From Streptomyces mutabilis (GTDB taxonomy: Bacteria > Actinomycetota > Actinomycetes > Streptomycetales > Streptomycetaceae): DNA of 64,000 nt. The notes below the pieces were generated by a model. That model saw only the letters and a program-made list of their open reading frames with translations, had not been told where the DNA came from and did no database searches. The stretch is taken from contig NZ_BMTT01000004.1 of the NCBI RefSeq assembly GCF_014649815.1, positions 310,001 to 374,000 on the forward strand, given 5' to 3'. This document shows positions 36,845 to 45,610 of this stretch, piece after piece (the stretch's first letter is position 1; the number at the start of each line of letters is the position of its first letter). The position numbers and the translations under genes were made by a program.

Positions 36845-36928
36845 ATGCCTGGAACTGGAATTGCCTTGGTGAGTCGGCGGCACGTCGACCTCGGCCGCAT
36901 GTCCAGCGCCATCTGTCCGGTCCGCTGA
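36845..36928 (+). CDS. 27-aa cysteine-type leader peptide of the sulfur operon
   Basis: ATG 36845 to TGA 36926-36928. The peptide contains RRHVDLGRMSSAIC, the hallmark of the small leader peptides annotated before actinobacterial sulfur-metabolism genes, with a Cys four residues from the end. No Shine-Dalgarno sequence precedes it; CAGTCT 6 nt upstream could be a -10 box, making the transcript leaderless. The role inferred for this class is ribosome-sensed attenuation when Cys-tRNA is scarce. The 181 nt before sulfite reductase would hold the regulated structure; I did not resolve a clear terminator pair there. Confidence 0.8.
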   Translation: MPGTGIALVSRRHVDLGRMSSAICPVR

Positions 36929-37109
36929 GAGCACCCTCCAGCACTACCGGATTTCCTGCCTTCGCCTCATTCCCGCGCAATGACGCGCACTATGCCCGTG
37001 CGCCCATACGCGCAGGTCAGAGTCGCCCACCCGTCACCCGACCACCGCCCCTCACGGTCGGCGCCACGCGCCGGCCCCATCCATCGCTGTCCCGAAGGAC
37101 GTGTCACCC

Positions 37110-38807
37110 ATGGCCGCCACGCCGCCGAATTCCGCTGCCGCGACCCCCCGCCGCAAGGTGAGCCGTCACCGCGGCGAAGGTCAGTGGGCGGCCGGTCACT
37201 TCACCCCGCTGAACGGCAACGAGCAGGTCAAGAAGGACGATGACGGTCTCAACGTGCGGACACGCATTGAGACGATCTACTCCAAGCGCGGTTTCGACTC
37301 CATCGACCCCAGTGACCTGCGTGGGCGCATGCGTTGGTGGGGGCTCTACACCCAGCGCAAGCAGGGCATCGACGGCGGAAAGACGGCCGTCCTGGAGCCT
37401 GAGGAGCTGGACGACAGCTACTTCATGCTCCGCGTCCGCGTCGACGGCGGCGCGCTGACCACCGCGCAGCTGCGCGTCATCGGCGAGATCTCGCAGGAGT
37501 TCGCGCGCGGCACGGCCGACATCACCGACCGGCAGAACGTCCAGTACCACTGGATCCGCATCGAGGACGTGCCCGAGATCTGGAACCGTCTGGAGGGCGT
37601 CGGCCTCTCCACGGTCACCGCCTGCGGCGACACGCCCCGCGTGATGATCGGCTCCCCGGTCGCGGGCATTGCCGAGGACGAGATCATCGACGGCACGCCG
37701 GCGCTGGAGGAGATGAAGCGCCGCGTCCTGAACAACCCGGCCTACTCGAACCTCCCGCGGAAGTTCAAGACCGCGATCTCCGGGTCGCCGGTGCTGGACG
37801 TGGTGCACGAGATCAACGACGTCGCCTTCGTCGGCGTCGAGCACCCCGAGCACGGGCCGGGCTTCGACCTGTGGGTCGGCGGCGGCCTGTCCACCAACCC
37901 GAAGCTGGGCGTGCGCCTCGGCGCCTGGGTGCCGATCGAGGACGTGCCGGACGTCTACGAGGGCGTCATCTCGATCTTCCGCGACTACGGCTACCGGCGG
38001 TTGCGCAACCGCGCCCGCCTGAAGTTCCTGGTCGCCGACTGGGGCGCGGAGAAGTTCCGCCAGGTGCTGGAGGACGAGTACCTGAAGCGGAAGCTGACCG
38101 ACGGCCCGGCGCCCGCGGACCCGACCAGCCGCTGGCGCGACCACATCGGCGTGCACCGGCAGAAGGACGGCCGCTACTACGTCGGCTTCGCCCCGCGCGT
38201 CGGCCGCGTCGACGGGACCTTCCTGACGAAGATCGCCGACCTGGCGGAGTCCCACGGCTCGGGGCGGGTGCGTACGACGGTCGAACAGAAGATGATCATC
38301 CTCGACGTCGAGGAGGGGCAGGTCGACTCCCTGGTCGAGTCGCTTGAGGCGCTGGACCTCTCCGCCCGGCCCTCCACCTTCCGGCGCGGCACCATGGCCT
38401 GCACCGGCATCGAGTTCTGCAAGCTCGCCATCGTCGAGACCAAGGCGCGCGGCGCCTCGCTGATCGATGAGCTGGAGCGCCGGCTCCCCGAGTTCGACGA
38501 GCCCCTCACCATCAACCTCAACGGCTGCCCGAACGCCTGCGCCCGCATCCAGACCGCGGACATCGGTCTCAAGGGTCAGCTGGTCCTGAACGACCGGGGC
38601 GAGCAGGTCGAGGGCTACCAGGTGCACCTGGGCGGCGCCCTCGGTCTGGAGCCGGGCTTCGGCCGCAAGGTGCGCGGCCTGAAGGTCACGGCCGAGGAGC
38701 TGCCGGACTACGTGGAACGCGTCCTCAAGCGCTACCGGGCCGAACGCGAGGACGGCGAGCGCTTCGCCACCTGGGCGGCCCGCGCCTCCGAGGAGGCCCT
38801 GTCATGA
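37110..38807 (+). CDS. sirA: Ferredoxin-type assimilatory sulfite reductase
   Basis: 565 aa from ATG 37110; GAAGGA 10 nt upstream fits it, while GTG 37101 is too close to that site. Two nitrite/sulfite-reductase ferredoxin-like half domains surround the siroheme/4Fe-4S domains. The cluster Cys are in MACTGIEFCK and NGCPNACAR. Tyr80 (WGLYTQRK) and Cys172 (TACGD) are 92 apart, exactly as the Tyr69-Cys161 cross-linked pair of M. tuberculosis SirA. It reduces sulfite to sulfide with six electrons. First enzyme gene after the leader peptide; siroheme is supplied through the chelatase at the end of the cluster. Confidence 0.93.
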   Translation: MAATPPNSAAATPRRKVSRHRGEGQWAAGHFTPLNGNEQVKKDDDGLNVRTRIETIYSKRGFDSIDPSDLRGRMRWWGLYTQRKQGIDGGKTAVLEPEELDDSYFMLRVRVDGGALTTAQLRVIGEISQEFARGTADITDRQNVQYHWIRIEDVPEIWNRLEGVGLSTVTACGDTPRVMIGSPVAGIAEDEIIDGTPALEEMKRRVLNNPAYSNLPRKFKTAISGSPVLDVVHEINDVAFVGVEHPEHGPGFDLWVGGGLSTNPKLGVRLGAWVPIEDVPDVYEGVISIFRDYGYRRLRNRARLKFLVADWGAEKFRQVLEDEYLKRKLTDGPAPADPTSRWRDHIGVHRQKDGRYYVGFAPRVGRVDGTFLTKIADLAESHGSGRVRTTVEQKMIILDVEEGQVDSLVESLEALDLSARPSTFRRGTMACTGIEFCKLAIVETKARGASLIDELERRLPEFDEPLTINLNGCPNACARIQTADIGLKGQLVLNDRGEQVEGYQVHLGGALGLEPGFGRKVRGLKVTAEELPDYVERVLKRYRAEREDGERFATWAARASEEALS

Positions 38808-38983
38808 GCGAGCGCGCCGCACCCTTCTACTGCCCCTACTGCGGCGACGAGGACCTGCGTCCGCACGAGGACGGTCACGGCGCCTGGGAATGCGGGGCGT
38901 GCAACCGCGCATTCCAGTTGAAGTTCCTCGGGCTGCTCGCCCGGGGTCTTCAGCCCAACCCCACTGGAGGGGAACCGATATGA
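38804..38983 (+). CDS. 59-aa zinc-ribbon protein in the sulfur operon
   Basis: ATG 38804 overlaps the sulfite reductase stop by four bases and its own stop overlaps the cysH ATG, so it is made within the operon. Two Cys pairs, FYCPYCGDEDL and WECGACNRAF, form a rubredoxin/zinc-ribbon-like knuckle, followed by a short hydrophobic FLGLLARGL. It is too small for redox flavin or heme; a zinc or iron centre is likely. Its strict place between sulfite reductase and CysH suggests a role in electron transfer or assembly, which is inference. Confidence 0.85.
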   Translation: MSERAAPFYCPYCGDEDLRPHEDGHGAWECGACNRAFQLKFLGLLARGLQPNPTGGEPI

Positions 38984-39690
38984 CGGCGGTTCAGGAAGAG
39001 CGAACGACCGAGGAACTCAAGGCGCTCGCCGAGCGGGCGGGCCGCGAGCTGGAGGACGCCTCCGCGCTGGACATCCTCCGATGGGCGGCGGGCACCTTCG
39101 GCAGCCGCTTCTGCGTGACCTCCTCCATGGAGGACGCGGTCGTCGCCCACCTCGCCTCCCGGGCCCTGCCCGGCGTGGACGTGGTGTTCCTCGACACCGG
39201 CTACCACTTCGAGGAGACCATCGGCACCCGGGACGCCGTGGAAGCCGTGATGGACGTGAACGTCATCACGCTCACCCCGCGGCAGACGGTCGCCGAGCAG
39301 GACGCCGAATACGGCCCCAAGCTGCACGACCGCGACCCCGACCTGTGCTGCGCGCTGCGCAAGGTGAAGCCGCTGGAGGAGGGCCTGAAGGGCTACCAGG
39401 CCTGGGCCACCGGGCTGCGCCGCGACGAGTCCGAGACCCGGGCGAACACGCCGGTCGTCGGCTGGGACGAGAAGCGGGGCAAGGTGAAGATCTCGCCCAT
39501 CGCCAAGTGGTCACAGGAAGATGTGCAAACGTACGTCGCCGAGCACGGTGTCCTCACCAACCCGCTGCTGATGGACGGCTATGCCTCCGTGGGCTGCGCG
39601 CCCTGCACCCGTCGCGTGCTGGAGGGCGAGGACGCCCGAGCCGGACGCTGGGCGGGCCGCTCCAAGACCGAGTGCGGCCTGCACGGCTGA
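38980..39690 (+). CDS. cysH: Adenylylsulfate (APS) reductase
   Basis: 236 aa. The [4Fe-4S] ligands that mark APS reductases are present: adjacent C123-C124 in DPDLCCALRK and the C206-x2-C209 pair in GYASVGCAPCTR. The active-site Cys232 lies in the C-terminal ECGLH motif. The N-terminal CVTSSMEDAV loop binds the nucleotide phosphate. The enzyme reduces APS to sulfite and AMP using thioredoxin. Pure PAPS reductases lack the CC and CxxC pairs, so APS is the expected substrate, as in mycobacteria. Confidence 0.93.
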   Translation: MTAVQEERTTEELKALAERAGRELEDASALDILRWAAGTFGSRFCVTSSMEDAVVAHLASRALPGVDVVFLDTGYHFEETIGTRDAVEAVMDVNVITLTPRQTVAEQDAEYGPKLHDRDPDLCCALRKVKPLEEGLKGYQAWATGLRRDESETRANTPVVGWDEKRGKVKISPIAKWSQEDVQTYVAEHGVLTNPLLMDGYASVGCAPCTRRVLEGEDARAGRWAGRSKTECGLHG

Positions 39691-39733
39691 CATGACGAAC
39701 ACCACCGGAACATCGAGAAACAGGGAGATCCAC

Positions 39734-40270
39734 GTGACGACCGGAGCCACCGTCTGGCTCACGGGGCTGCCCAGCGCCGGCAAGACCACCATCGCCCACG
39801 AGCTGGCCGGGCGGCTGCGCGAGGAGGGCAGGCGCGTCGAGCTCCTCGACGGCGACGAGATCCGCGAGTTCCTCTCGCGCGGCCTCGGCTTCAACCGCGA
39901 GGACCGGCACACCAACGTGCAGCGCATCGGCTTCGTCGCCGAGCTGCTCGCCCGCAACGGCGTGACGGCGCTGGTCCCGGTGATCGCCCCGTACGCGGAC
40001 AGCCGGGACGCGGTGCGCGAGCGCCACGAGGCGAACGGCACGGCGTACGTGGAGGTGCACGTGGCCACCCCGGTCGAGGTGTGCTCGGTGCGCGATGTGA
40101 AGGGCCTGTACGCCAAGCAGGCCGCGGGCGAGCTGACGGGGCTCACCGGGGTCGACGACCCGTACGAGGAGCCCGTCAAGCCCGACCTGCGCATCGAGTC
40201 GCAGGACCAGACCGTCCAGGAGTCCGCCGCGGCGGTCCACGCCCTGCTCACCGAAAGGGGACTGGCATGA
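39734..40270 (+). CDS. cysC: Adenylylsulfate kinase
   Basis: 178 aa from GTG 39734, which has GGGAG 7 nt upstream; ATG 39692 is in frame, adds 14 residues and lacks a site. P-loop TGLPSAGKTTIA, the DGDEIREFLSRGLGFNREDR substrate segment and IAPYADSRDAVR mark it as APS kinase. It makes PAPS. Because CysH here reduces APS directly, PAPS is probably for sulfation rather than reduction. Its stop overlaps the cysD ATG by four bases. Confidence 0.93.
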   Translation: MTTGATVWLTGLPSAGKTTIAHELAGRLREEGRRVELLDGDEIREFLSRGLGFNREDRHTNVQRIGFVAELLARNGVTALVPVIAPYADSRDAVRERHEANGTAYVEVHVATPVEVCSVRDVKGLYAKQAAGELTGLTGVDDPYEEPVKPDLRIESQDQTVQESAAAVHALLTERGLA

Positions 40271-41205
40271 CGACGACCGCCGCAGCGGTGGAGGAGGGTA
40301 CGGCGGGCCCGTACACCCTCTCCCACCTCGACGCACTCGAATCGGAAGCCGTGCACATCTTCCGCGAGGTGGCGGGCGAGTTCGAGCGGCCGGTGATCCT
40401 GTTCTCCGGCGGCAAGGACTCCATCGTCATGCTGCACCTGGCGCTGAAGGCGTTCGCCCCGGCGGCGGTGCCGTTCTCGCTGCTGCACGTGGACACCGGG
40501 CACAACTTCCCCGAGGTCCTGGACTACCGCGACCGGGCGGTTCAGCGGCACGGGCTGCGGCTGCACGTCGCCTCCGTGCAGGACTACATCGACCGGGGGG
40601 TGCTCAAGGAGCGCCCGGACGGCACCCGCAACCCGCTGCAGACGCTGCCGCTGACCGAGAAGATCCAGGCGCAGAAGTTCGACGCCGTCTTCGGCGGCGG
40701 GCGCCGCGACGAGGAGAAAGCCCGGGCGAAGGAGCGGGTGTTCTCCCTGCGCGACGAGTTCTCCCAGTGGGACCCGCGCCGCCAGCGCCCCGAGCTGTGG
40801 AACCTCTACAACGGCCGGCACGCCCCCGGTGAGCACGTGCGGGTCTTCCCGCTGTCGAACTGGACCGAGCTGGATGTGTGGCAGTACATCGCCCGCGAGG
40901 GCATCGAGCTGCCGGCGATCTACTACGCGCACGAGCGTGAGGTCTTCGCCCGCTCCGGGATGTGGCTGACCGCCGGTGAGTGGGGCGGCCCGAAGGAGGG
41001 CGAGACGGTGGAGAAGCGGCGGGTGCGCTACCGCACCGTCGGTGACATGTCGTGCACCGGCGCCGTCGACTCCGACGCCGACAGCATCGAGAAGGTGATC
41101 GCCGAGATCGCCGCGTCCCGGCTCACCGAACGGGGTGCCACGCGGGCCGACGACAAGATGTCCGAGGCCGCGATGGAAGACCGCAAGCGCGAGGGGTACT
41201 TCTAG
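40267..41205 (+). CDS. cysD: Sulfate adenylyltransferase subunit 2
   Basis: 312 aa. The PP-loop ATP pyrophosphatase motif is FSGGKDSIVMLHL; DTGHNFPEVLDYRD, FGGGRRDEEKARAKER, WNLYNGRH and the C-terminal DRKREGYF are CysD signatures. With CysN it forms ATP sulfurylase, which adenylates sulfate to APS. Four-base overlap with cysC upstream and only 2 nt to cysN downstream. Confidence 0.96.
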   Translation: MTTTAAAVEEGTAGPYTLSHLDALESEAVHIFREVAGEFERPVILFSGGKDSIVMLHLALKAFAPAAVPFSLLHVDTGHNFPEVLDYRDRAVQRHGLRLHVASVQDYIDRGVLKERPDGTRNPLQTLPLTEKIQAQKFDAVFGGGRRDEEKARAKERVFSLRDEFSQWDPRRQRPELWNLYNGRHAPGEHVRVFPLSNWTELDVWQYIAREGIELPAIYYAHEREVFARSGMWLTAGEWGGPKEGETVEKRRVRYRTVGDMSCTGAVDSDADSIEKVIAEIAASRLTERGATRADDKMSEAAMEDRKREGYF

Positions 41206-41207
41206 CC

Positions 41208-42563
41208 ATGACCAGCACCACCGAACCCGTAGAGCCTCTGTCGGTCGAGGAGCTGTCGGAGACCACCCTGCTGCGGTTCGCCACCGCCGGGTCCGTCGAC
41301 GACGGCAAGTCCACCCTGGTGGGCCGCCTCCTGCACGACTCCAAGTCGGTCCTCGTCGACCAGCTGGAAGCCGTCGAGCGCGCCTCCGCGAGCCGCGGCC
41401 AGGAGGCCCCGGACCTGGCGCTGCTCACCGACGGTCTGCGTGCCGAGCGCGAGCAGGGCATCACGATCGACGTGGCCTACCGCTACTTCGCCACCCCGCG
41501 CCGCCGGTTCATCCTGGCCGACACCCCGGGGCACGTGCAGTACACCCGGAACATGGTCACCGGAGCCTCCACGGCCGAGCTGACGGTGATCCTGGTCGAC
41601 GCCCGCAACGGGGTGGTCGAGCAGACCCGCCGGCACGCCGCGATCGCCGCGCTGCTGCGCGTCCCGCACGTCGTCCTGGCCGTCAACAAGATGGACCTGG
41701 TCGACTACCGGGAGCCGGTGTTCGCCGCGATCGCCGAGGAGTTCACGGCGTACGCGACCGAGCTGGGCGTCCCGGAGGTCACCGCGATCCCGATCTCCGC
41801 ACTCGCCGGTGACAACGTGGTGGAGCCGTCGGCGGTCATGGACTGGTACGGCGGCCCGACGGTGCTGGAGCACCTGGAGACGGTGCCGGTCAGCCACGAC
41901 CTGGCACACTGCCACGCCCGGCTGCCCGTGCAGTACGTGATCCGGCCGCAGACCACCGAGCACCGCGACTACCGCGGCTACGCGGGCCAGATCGCCGCGG
42001 GGACCTTCCGCGTCGGCGACGAGGTGACCGTCCTGCCCTCGGGCCGCACCTCGAAGGTGTCCGGCATCGACCTGCTGGGCGAGCCGGTCGACGCGGCCTG
42101 GACTCCGCAGTCGGTGACGCTGCTGCTCCAGGACGACATCGACGTCTCGCGCGGCGACCTGATCGTGCCCAGCAAGGACGCCCCGGCCACCACCCAGGAC
42201 GTCGAGGCCACCGTCTGCCACGTCGCCGACGCCCCGCTCACCGTCGGCCACCGGGTCCTGCTCAAACACGGCACCCGCACCGTCAAGGCGATCGTCAAGG
42301 ACATTCCGGCCAGGCTCACCCTGGACGACCTGTCCCTGCACCCGCACCCCGGGCAGCTGGTCGCCAACGACATCGGCCGGGTCAAGATCCGCACCGCCGA
42401 GCCGCTGCCCGCCGACTCCTACGCCGACTCCCGCCGCACCGGCTCCTTCATCCTGATCGACCCGAGCGACGGCACGACGCTGACCGCGGGCATGGCCGGC
42501 GAGTCCTTCGCCGCGCCCGAGCCGGTCAAGGACGAGGCCGACGACAACGGGTGGGACTTCTGA
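41208..42563 (+). CDS. cysN: Sulfate adenylyltransferase subunit 1 (GTPase)
   Basis: 451 aa. Elongation-factor-like GTPase: G1 GSVDDGKSTLVG, switch II ADTPGHVQYTRNMVTGAS, G4 NKMDLVDY and the EF-Tu-type domains 2 and 3 after residue 230. GTP hydrolysis drives APS synthesis by CysD. Length fits CysN without a fused CysC kinase, consistent with the separate cysC gene. Start ATG 41208 follows cysD by 2 nt. Confidence 0.96.
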   Translation: MTSTTEPVEPLSVEELSETTLLRFATAGSVDDGKSTLVGRLLHDSKSVLVDQLEAVERASASRGQEAPDLALLTDGLRAEREQGITIDVAYRYFATPRRRFILADTPGHVQYTRNMVTGASTAELTVILVDARNGVVEQTRRHAAIAALLRVPHVVLAVNKMDLVDYREPVFAAIAEEFTAYATELGVPEVTAIPISALAGDNVVEPSAVMDWYGGPTVLEHLETVPVSHDLAHCHARLPVQYVIRPQTTEHRDYRGYAGQIAAGTFRVGDEVTVLPSGRTSKVSGIDLLGEPVDAAWTPQSVTLLLQDDIDVSRGDLIVPSKDAPATTQDVEATVCHVADAPLTVGHRVLLKHGTRTVKAIVKDIPARLTLDDLSLHPHPGQLVANDIGRVKIRTAEPLPADSYADSRRTGSFILIDPSDGTTLTAGMAGESFAAPEPVKDEADDNGWDF

Positions 42564-42565
42564 GC

Positions 42566-42670
42566 ATGGGCTCCGCCGACTTCTACTCCACGTTCGCGAA
42601 GGAGGGCGGCCGCGTCGGCAGCGGCGCCCTCGGCAGCGGGCAGGGCGGCGTCGGGCGATGTGGACGGTGA
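42566..42670 (+). CDS. Possible 34-aa ORF after cysN
   Basis: ATG 42566 comes 2 nt after the cysN stop and runs to TGA 42668-42670. The peptide starts MGSADFYSTFAKEGG and is Gly/Ser-rich to the end. The first 20 codons end mostly in C or G, as real genes here do, but there is no strong ribosome-binding site and no recognised family. Listed as doubtful. Confidence 0.3.
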   Translation: MGSADFYSTFAKEGGRVGSGALGSGQGGVGRCGR

Positions 42671-42786
42671 CGTACGCGCACCGCTCGCGCGCCCTCACCC
42701 CCCACCGCCGTAGACGAAAACCCGCCGATCTCCCGGCCACGACCTGACGGAACGTGACCGCCGGGCCAACGAGAGGAACACCTCCC

Positions 42787-43890
42787 GTGCCTGCCACCAA
42801 GCCCCTGCGCCGCACCCTGGCGGCCCTCGCCGCCCTGCCGCTGCTGGTCCTCGCCGGCTGCGGGTACGGCTCCCAGGCCAAGGACGACGGGGGCGTGGAG
42901 ATCGCCGCCGGAGCCGAGAAGATCGACGGTCTCGACTCCGTCCGGATCGGCTACTTCGGGAACGTCACCCACGCCACCGCCCTGGTCGGCAAGCAGAAGG
43001 GCCTCTTCCAGAAGGAGCTGGGCGCCACCGAGGCCAAGTACGCGGTCTTCAACGCGGGTCCGTCCGAGATCGAGGCGCTGAACTCCGGCTCGATCGACAT
43101 CGGCTGGATAGGACCGTCCCCGGCGATCAACGGGTACGCCAAATCGGACGGCAAGAACCTGCGGATCATCGGCGGTTCGGCCTCCGGCGGCGTGAAGCTG
43201 GTGGTGAACCCCGAGAAGATCAAGTCGCTGAAGGACGTCAAGGGCAAGCGCATCGCGACCCCGCAGCTCGGCAACACGCAGGACGTCGCCTTCCTCAACT
43301 GGGTGGCCGAGCAGGGCTGGAAGGTCGACGCGCAGAGCGGCAAGGGCGATGTCACGGTCGTCCGCAGCGACAACAAGGTCACCCCGGACGCCTACAAGGC
43401 CGGTTCCGTCGACGGCGCGTGGGTGCCCGAGCCGACGGCCTCCCGGCTGGTCGCCGAGGGCGGCAAGGTGCTGCTGGACGAGTCGACGCTGTGGCCGGAC
43501 GACAAGTTCGTGATCACGAACATCATCGTGTCCCAGAAGTTCCTCAAGGAGCACCCGAAGGCCGTCGAGGCGGTGCTGAGGGCCTCGGTCGACACCAACG
43601 AGTGGATCCGGGCCAACCCCGACAAGGCCAAGGCCGCCGCGAACGAGCAGCTGGAGGAGGACACCGGCAAGGCCCTGCCCGCCGACGTCCTGGACCCGGC
43701 GTGGAAGTCGATCCGGCTGACCGACGACCCGCTGGCCGCCACCCTCGAAGCCCAGGCCGACCACGCCGTCGAGGCGGGCCTGCTGGAACAGCCCGACCTG
43801 AACGGCATCTACGACCTCACGCTGCTCAACAAGGTCCTGAAGGCCAAGGGCGAGCCCGCCGTCGACGACGCCGGACTCGGCGCCCAGTAA
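42787..43890 (+). CDS. Sulfonate/sulfate-type ABC substrate-binding lipoprotein
   Basis: 367 aa from GTG 42787 after GAGAGGA. Signal peptide RRTLAALAALPLLVLAGCGYG with lipobox LAGC. The mature part is an NMT1/SsuA-like periplasmic fold: VRIGYFGNVTHATALVGKQKG, VFNAGPSEIEALNSGSIDIGWIGPSPAINGY, SGGVKLVVNPEKIKSLKDVKGKRIATPQLGNTQDVA. SsuA and TauA relatives bind aliphatic sulfonates, taurine or nitrate; the position inside a sulfur cluster argues for a sulfur source, possibly sulfate or sulfonates. It starts the transporter half of the operon, 223 nt after cysN. Confidence 0.9.
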   Translation: MPATKPLRRTLAALAALPLLVLAGCGYGSQAKDDGGVEIAAGAEKIDGLDSVRIGYFGNVTHATALVGKQKGLFQKELGATEAKYAVFNAGPSEIEALNSGSIDIGWIGPSPAINGYAKSDGKNLRIIGGSASGGVKLVVNPEKIKSLKDVKGKRIATPQLGNTQDVAFLNWVAEQGWKVDAQSGKGDVTVVRSDNKVTPDAYKAGSVDGAWVPEPTASRLVAEGGKVLLDESTLWPDDKFVITNIIVSQKFLKEHPKAVEAVLRASVDTNEWIRANPDKAKAAANEQLEEDTGKALPADVLDPAWKSIRLTDDPLAATLEAQADHAVEAGLLEQPDLNGIYDLTLLNKVLKAKGEPAVDDAGLGAQ

Positions 43891-43925
43891 GCCCGGAACC
43901 CGACCATCCCCAGGAGGTGACGACC

Positions 43926-44720
43926 ATGGCCACGACCACCACCCTCGCCAAGGCCGACGAGGGCACCGCGACGGTCACGCACGCCGCCCGGATCGAGCAC
44001 GTCTCGAAGTCCTTCGCCGGCCCCGCCGGGCAGCAGCTCGTGCTGGACGACATCACCCTCGACGTCGCGCCCGGCGAGTTCGTCACCCTCCTCGGGGCCT
44101 CCGGCTGCGGCAAGTCCACACTGCTCAACCTGGTCGCCGGGCTCGACGAACCCAGCGCCGGCGCGATCACCACGGACGGACGGCCGGCCCTGATGTTCCA
44201 GGAGCACGCCCTCTTCCCCTGGCTCACCGCCGGCAAGAACATCGAACTCGCCCTGAAACTGCGCGGCGTACCCAAGTCCGAACGCCGCGACAGGGCGGAG
44301 GAGCTGCTCGAACTCGTCCGCCTCAAGGGCGCGCACGGCAAACGCGTGCACGAGCTGTCCGGCGGCATGCGCCAGCGGGTCGCGATGGCCCGGGCGCTGG
44401 CCCAGGAGAGCAATCTGCTGCTGATGGACGAACCGTTCGCGGCACTGGACGCCATCACCCGCGACGTCCTGCACGACGAACTGACCCGGATCTGGCGCGA
44501 GACGCGGCTGTCCGTCCTGTTCGTCACGCACAACGTCCGCGAGGCCGTCCGCCTCGCCGAGCGCGTCGTGCTCCTGTCCTCGCGTCCCGGACGGGTGGCG
44601 CGCGAGTGGACGGTCGGCATCCCGCACCCGCGCCGCATCGAGGACACCGAGGTCGCGGAACTGTCCGTCGAGATCACCGAAGAACTCCGGGGAGAGATCC
44701 GCCGCCATGGCCAGCACTGA
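43926..44720 (+). CDS. SsuB-like ABC transporter ATP-binding protein
   Basis: 264 aa from ATG 43926 with AGGAGG 5-11 nt upstream. Walker A LLGASGCGKSTLLNLVAGL, signature ELSGGMRQRVAMARAL, Walker B LLLMDEPFAALDA and LFVTHNVREAVRLAERV are those of nitrate/sulfonate/taurine importers. Between the substrate-binding protein and the permease, overlapping the latter by 14 bases. Confidence 0.93.
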   Translation: MATTTTLAKADEGTATVTHAARIEHVSKSFAGPAGQQLVLDDITLDVAPGEFVTLLGASGCGKSTLLNLVAGLDEPSAGAITTDGRPALMFQEHALFPWLTAGKNIELALKLRGVPKSERRDRAEELLELVRLKGAHGKRVHELSGGMRQRVAMARALAQESNLLLMDEPFAALDAITRDVLHDELTRIWRETRLSVLFVTHNVREAVRLAERVVLLSSRPGRVAREWTVGIPHPRRIEDTEVAELSVEITEELRGEIRRHGQH

Positions 44721-45603
44721 CACCACCCCGCCCGCCAAGGACGCGGGCGACCTCGCCGGGCTGGAGGCGGGCCTCGACGCCCTGGAGACCCAGCACAAGA
44801 GCCGCACACCCTTCCACCGGACGCTCACGCAGAAGGTCCTGCCGCCGGTCGTGGCCGTACTGCTGGTCCTGGCCGTGTGGCAGGCGCTGGTCTCCTTCGA
44901 GATCGTCGACGACCCGACCAAGCTGCCCGCCCCGTCCGACGTGTGGGACGTCGTCCACCAGGCGTGGCTCCAGGGCGAACTGCTCGGCTACATCTGGACC
45001 AGCGTCTCGCGCGGCCTGTCCGGCTTCCTGCTGGCCCTGCTCATCGGCACCCCGCTGGGACTGCTCGTCGCCCGCGTGAAGTTCGTCCGCGCGGCGATCG
45101 GCCCGATCCTCTCCGGCCTCCAGTCCCTGCCGTCGGTGGCCTGGGTGCCGCCCGCCGTGATCTGGCTCGGCCTGAACAACTCGATGATGTACGCCGTCAT
45201 CCTGCTCGGCGCGGTGCCGTCCATCGCCAACGGTCTGGTGTCGGGCGTCGACCAGGTGTCGCCGATCTTCCTGCGCGCGGGCCGCACGCTCGGCGCGACG
45301 GGTCTGAAGGGCACCTGGCACATCGTGCTGCCCGCCGCGCTGCCCGGCTACGTCGCCGGCCTGAAGCAGGGCTGGGCGTTCTCCTGGCGCTCGCTGATGG
45401 CCGCCGAAATCATCGCGTCGTTCCCCGATCTCGGTGTGGGCCTCGGCCAGCTCCTGGAGAACGGCCGCAACGCCAGCGACATGGCCATGGTCTTCGAGGC
45501 CATCCTGCTCATCCTGATCGTCGGTATCGCCATCGACCTGCTGATCTTCAGTCCGCTGGAGCGGTGGGTGCTGCGCAGCCGCGGCCTGATGGTGAGGAGC
45601 TGA
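44707..45603 (+). CDS. SsuC-like ABC transporter permease
   Basis: 298 aa. Six membrane segments from about residue 45: PPVVAVLLVLAVWQALV, GFLLALLIGTPLGLLVA, VAWVPPAVIWLGLNNSM, MYAVILLGAVPSIANG, a LKQGWAFSWRSLMAAEII EAA-like region and VFEAILLILIVGIAIDLLIF. The PSVAWVPPAVIWLG motif is typical of SsuC/TauC permeases. It completes a three-gene sulfonate-type importer. Confidence 0.93.
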   Translation: MASTDTTPPAKDAGDLAGLEAGLDALETQHKSRTPFHRTLTQKVLPPVVAVLLVLAVWQALVSFEIVDDPTKLPAPSDVWDVVHQAWLQGELLGYIWTSVSRGLSGFLLALLIGTPLGLLVARVKFVRAAIGPILSGLQSLPSVAWVPPAVIWLGLNNSMMYAVILLGAVPSIANGLVSGVDQVSPIFLRAGRTLGATGLKGTWHIVLPAALPGYVAGLKQGWAFSWRSLMAAEIIASFPDLGVGLGQLLENGRNASDMAMVFEAILLILIVGIAIDLLIFSPLERWVLRSRGLMVRS

Positions 45604-45610
45604 AGCCGTC

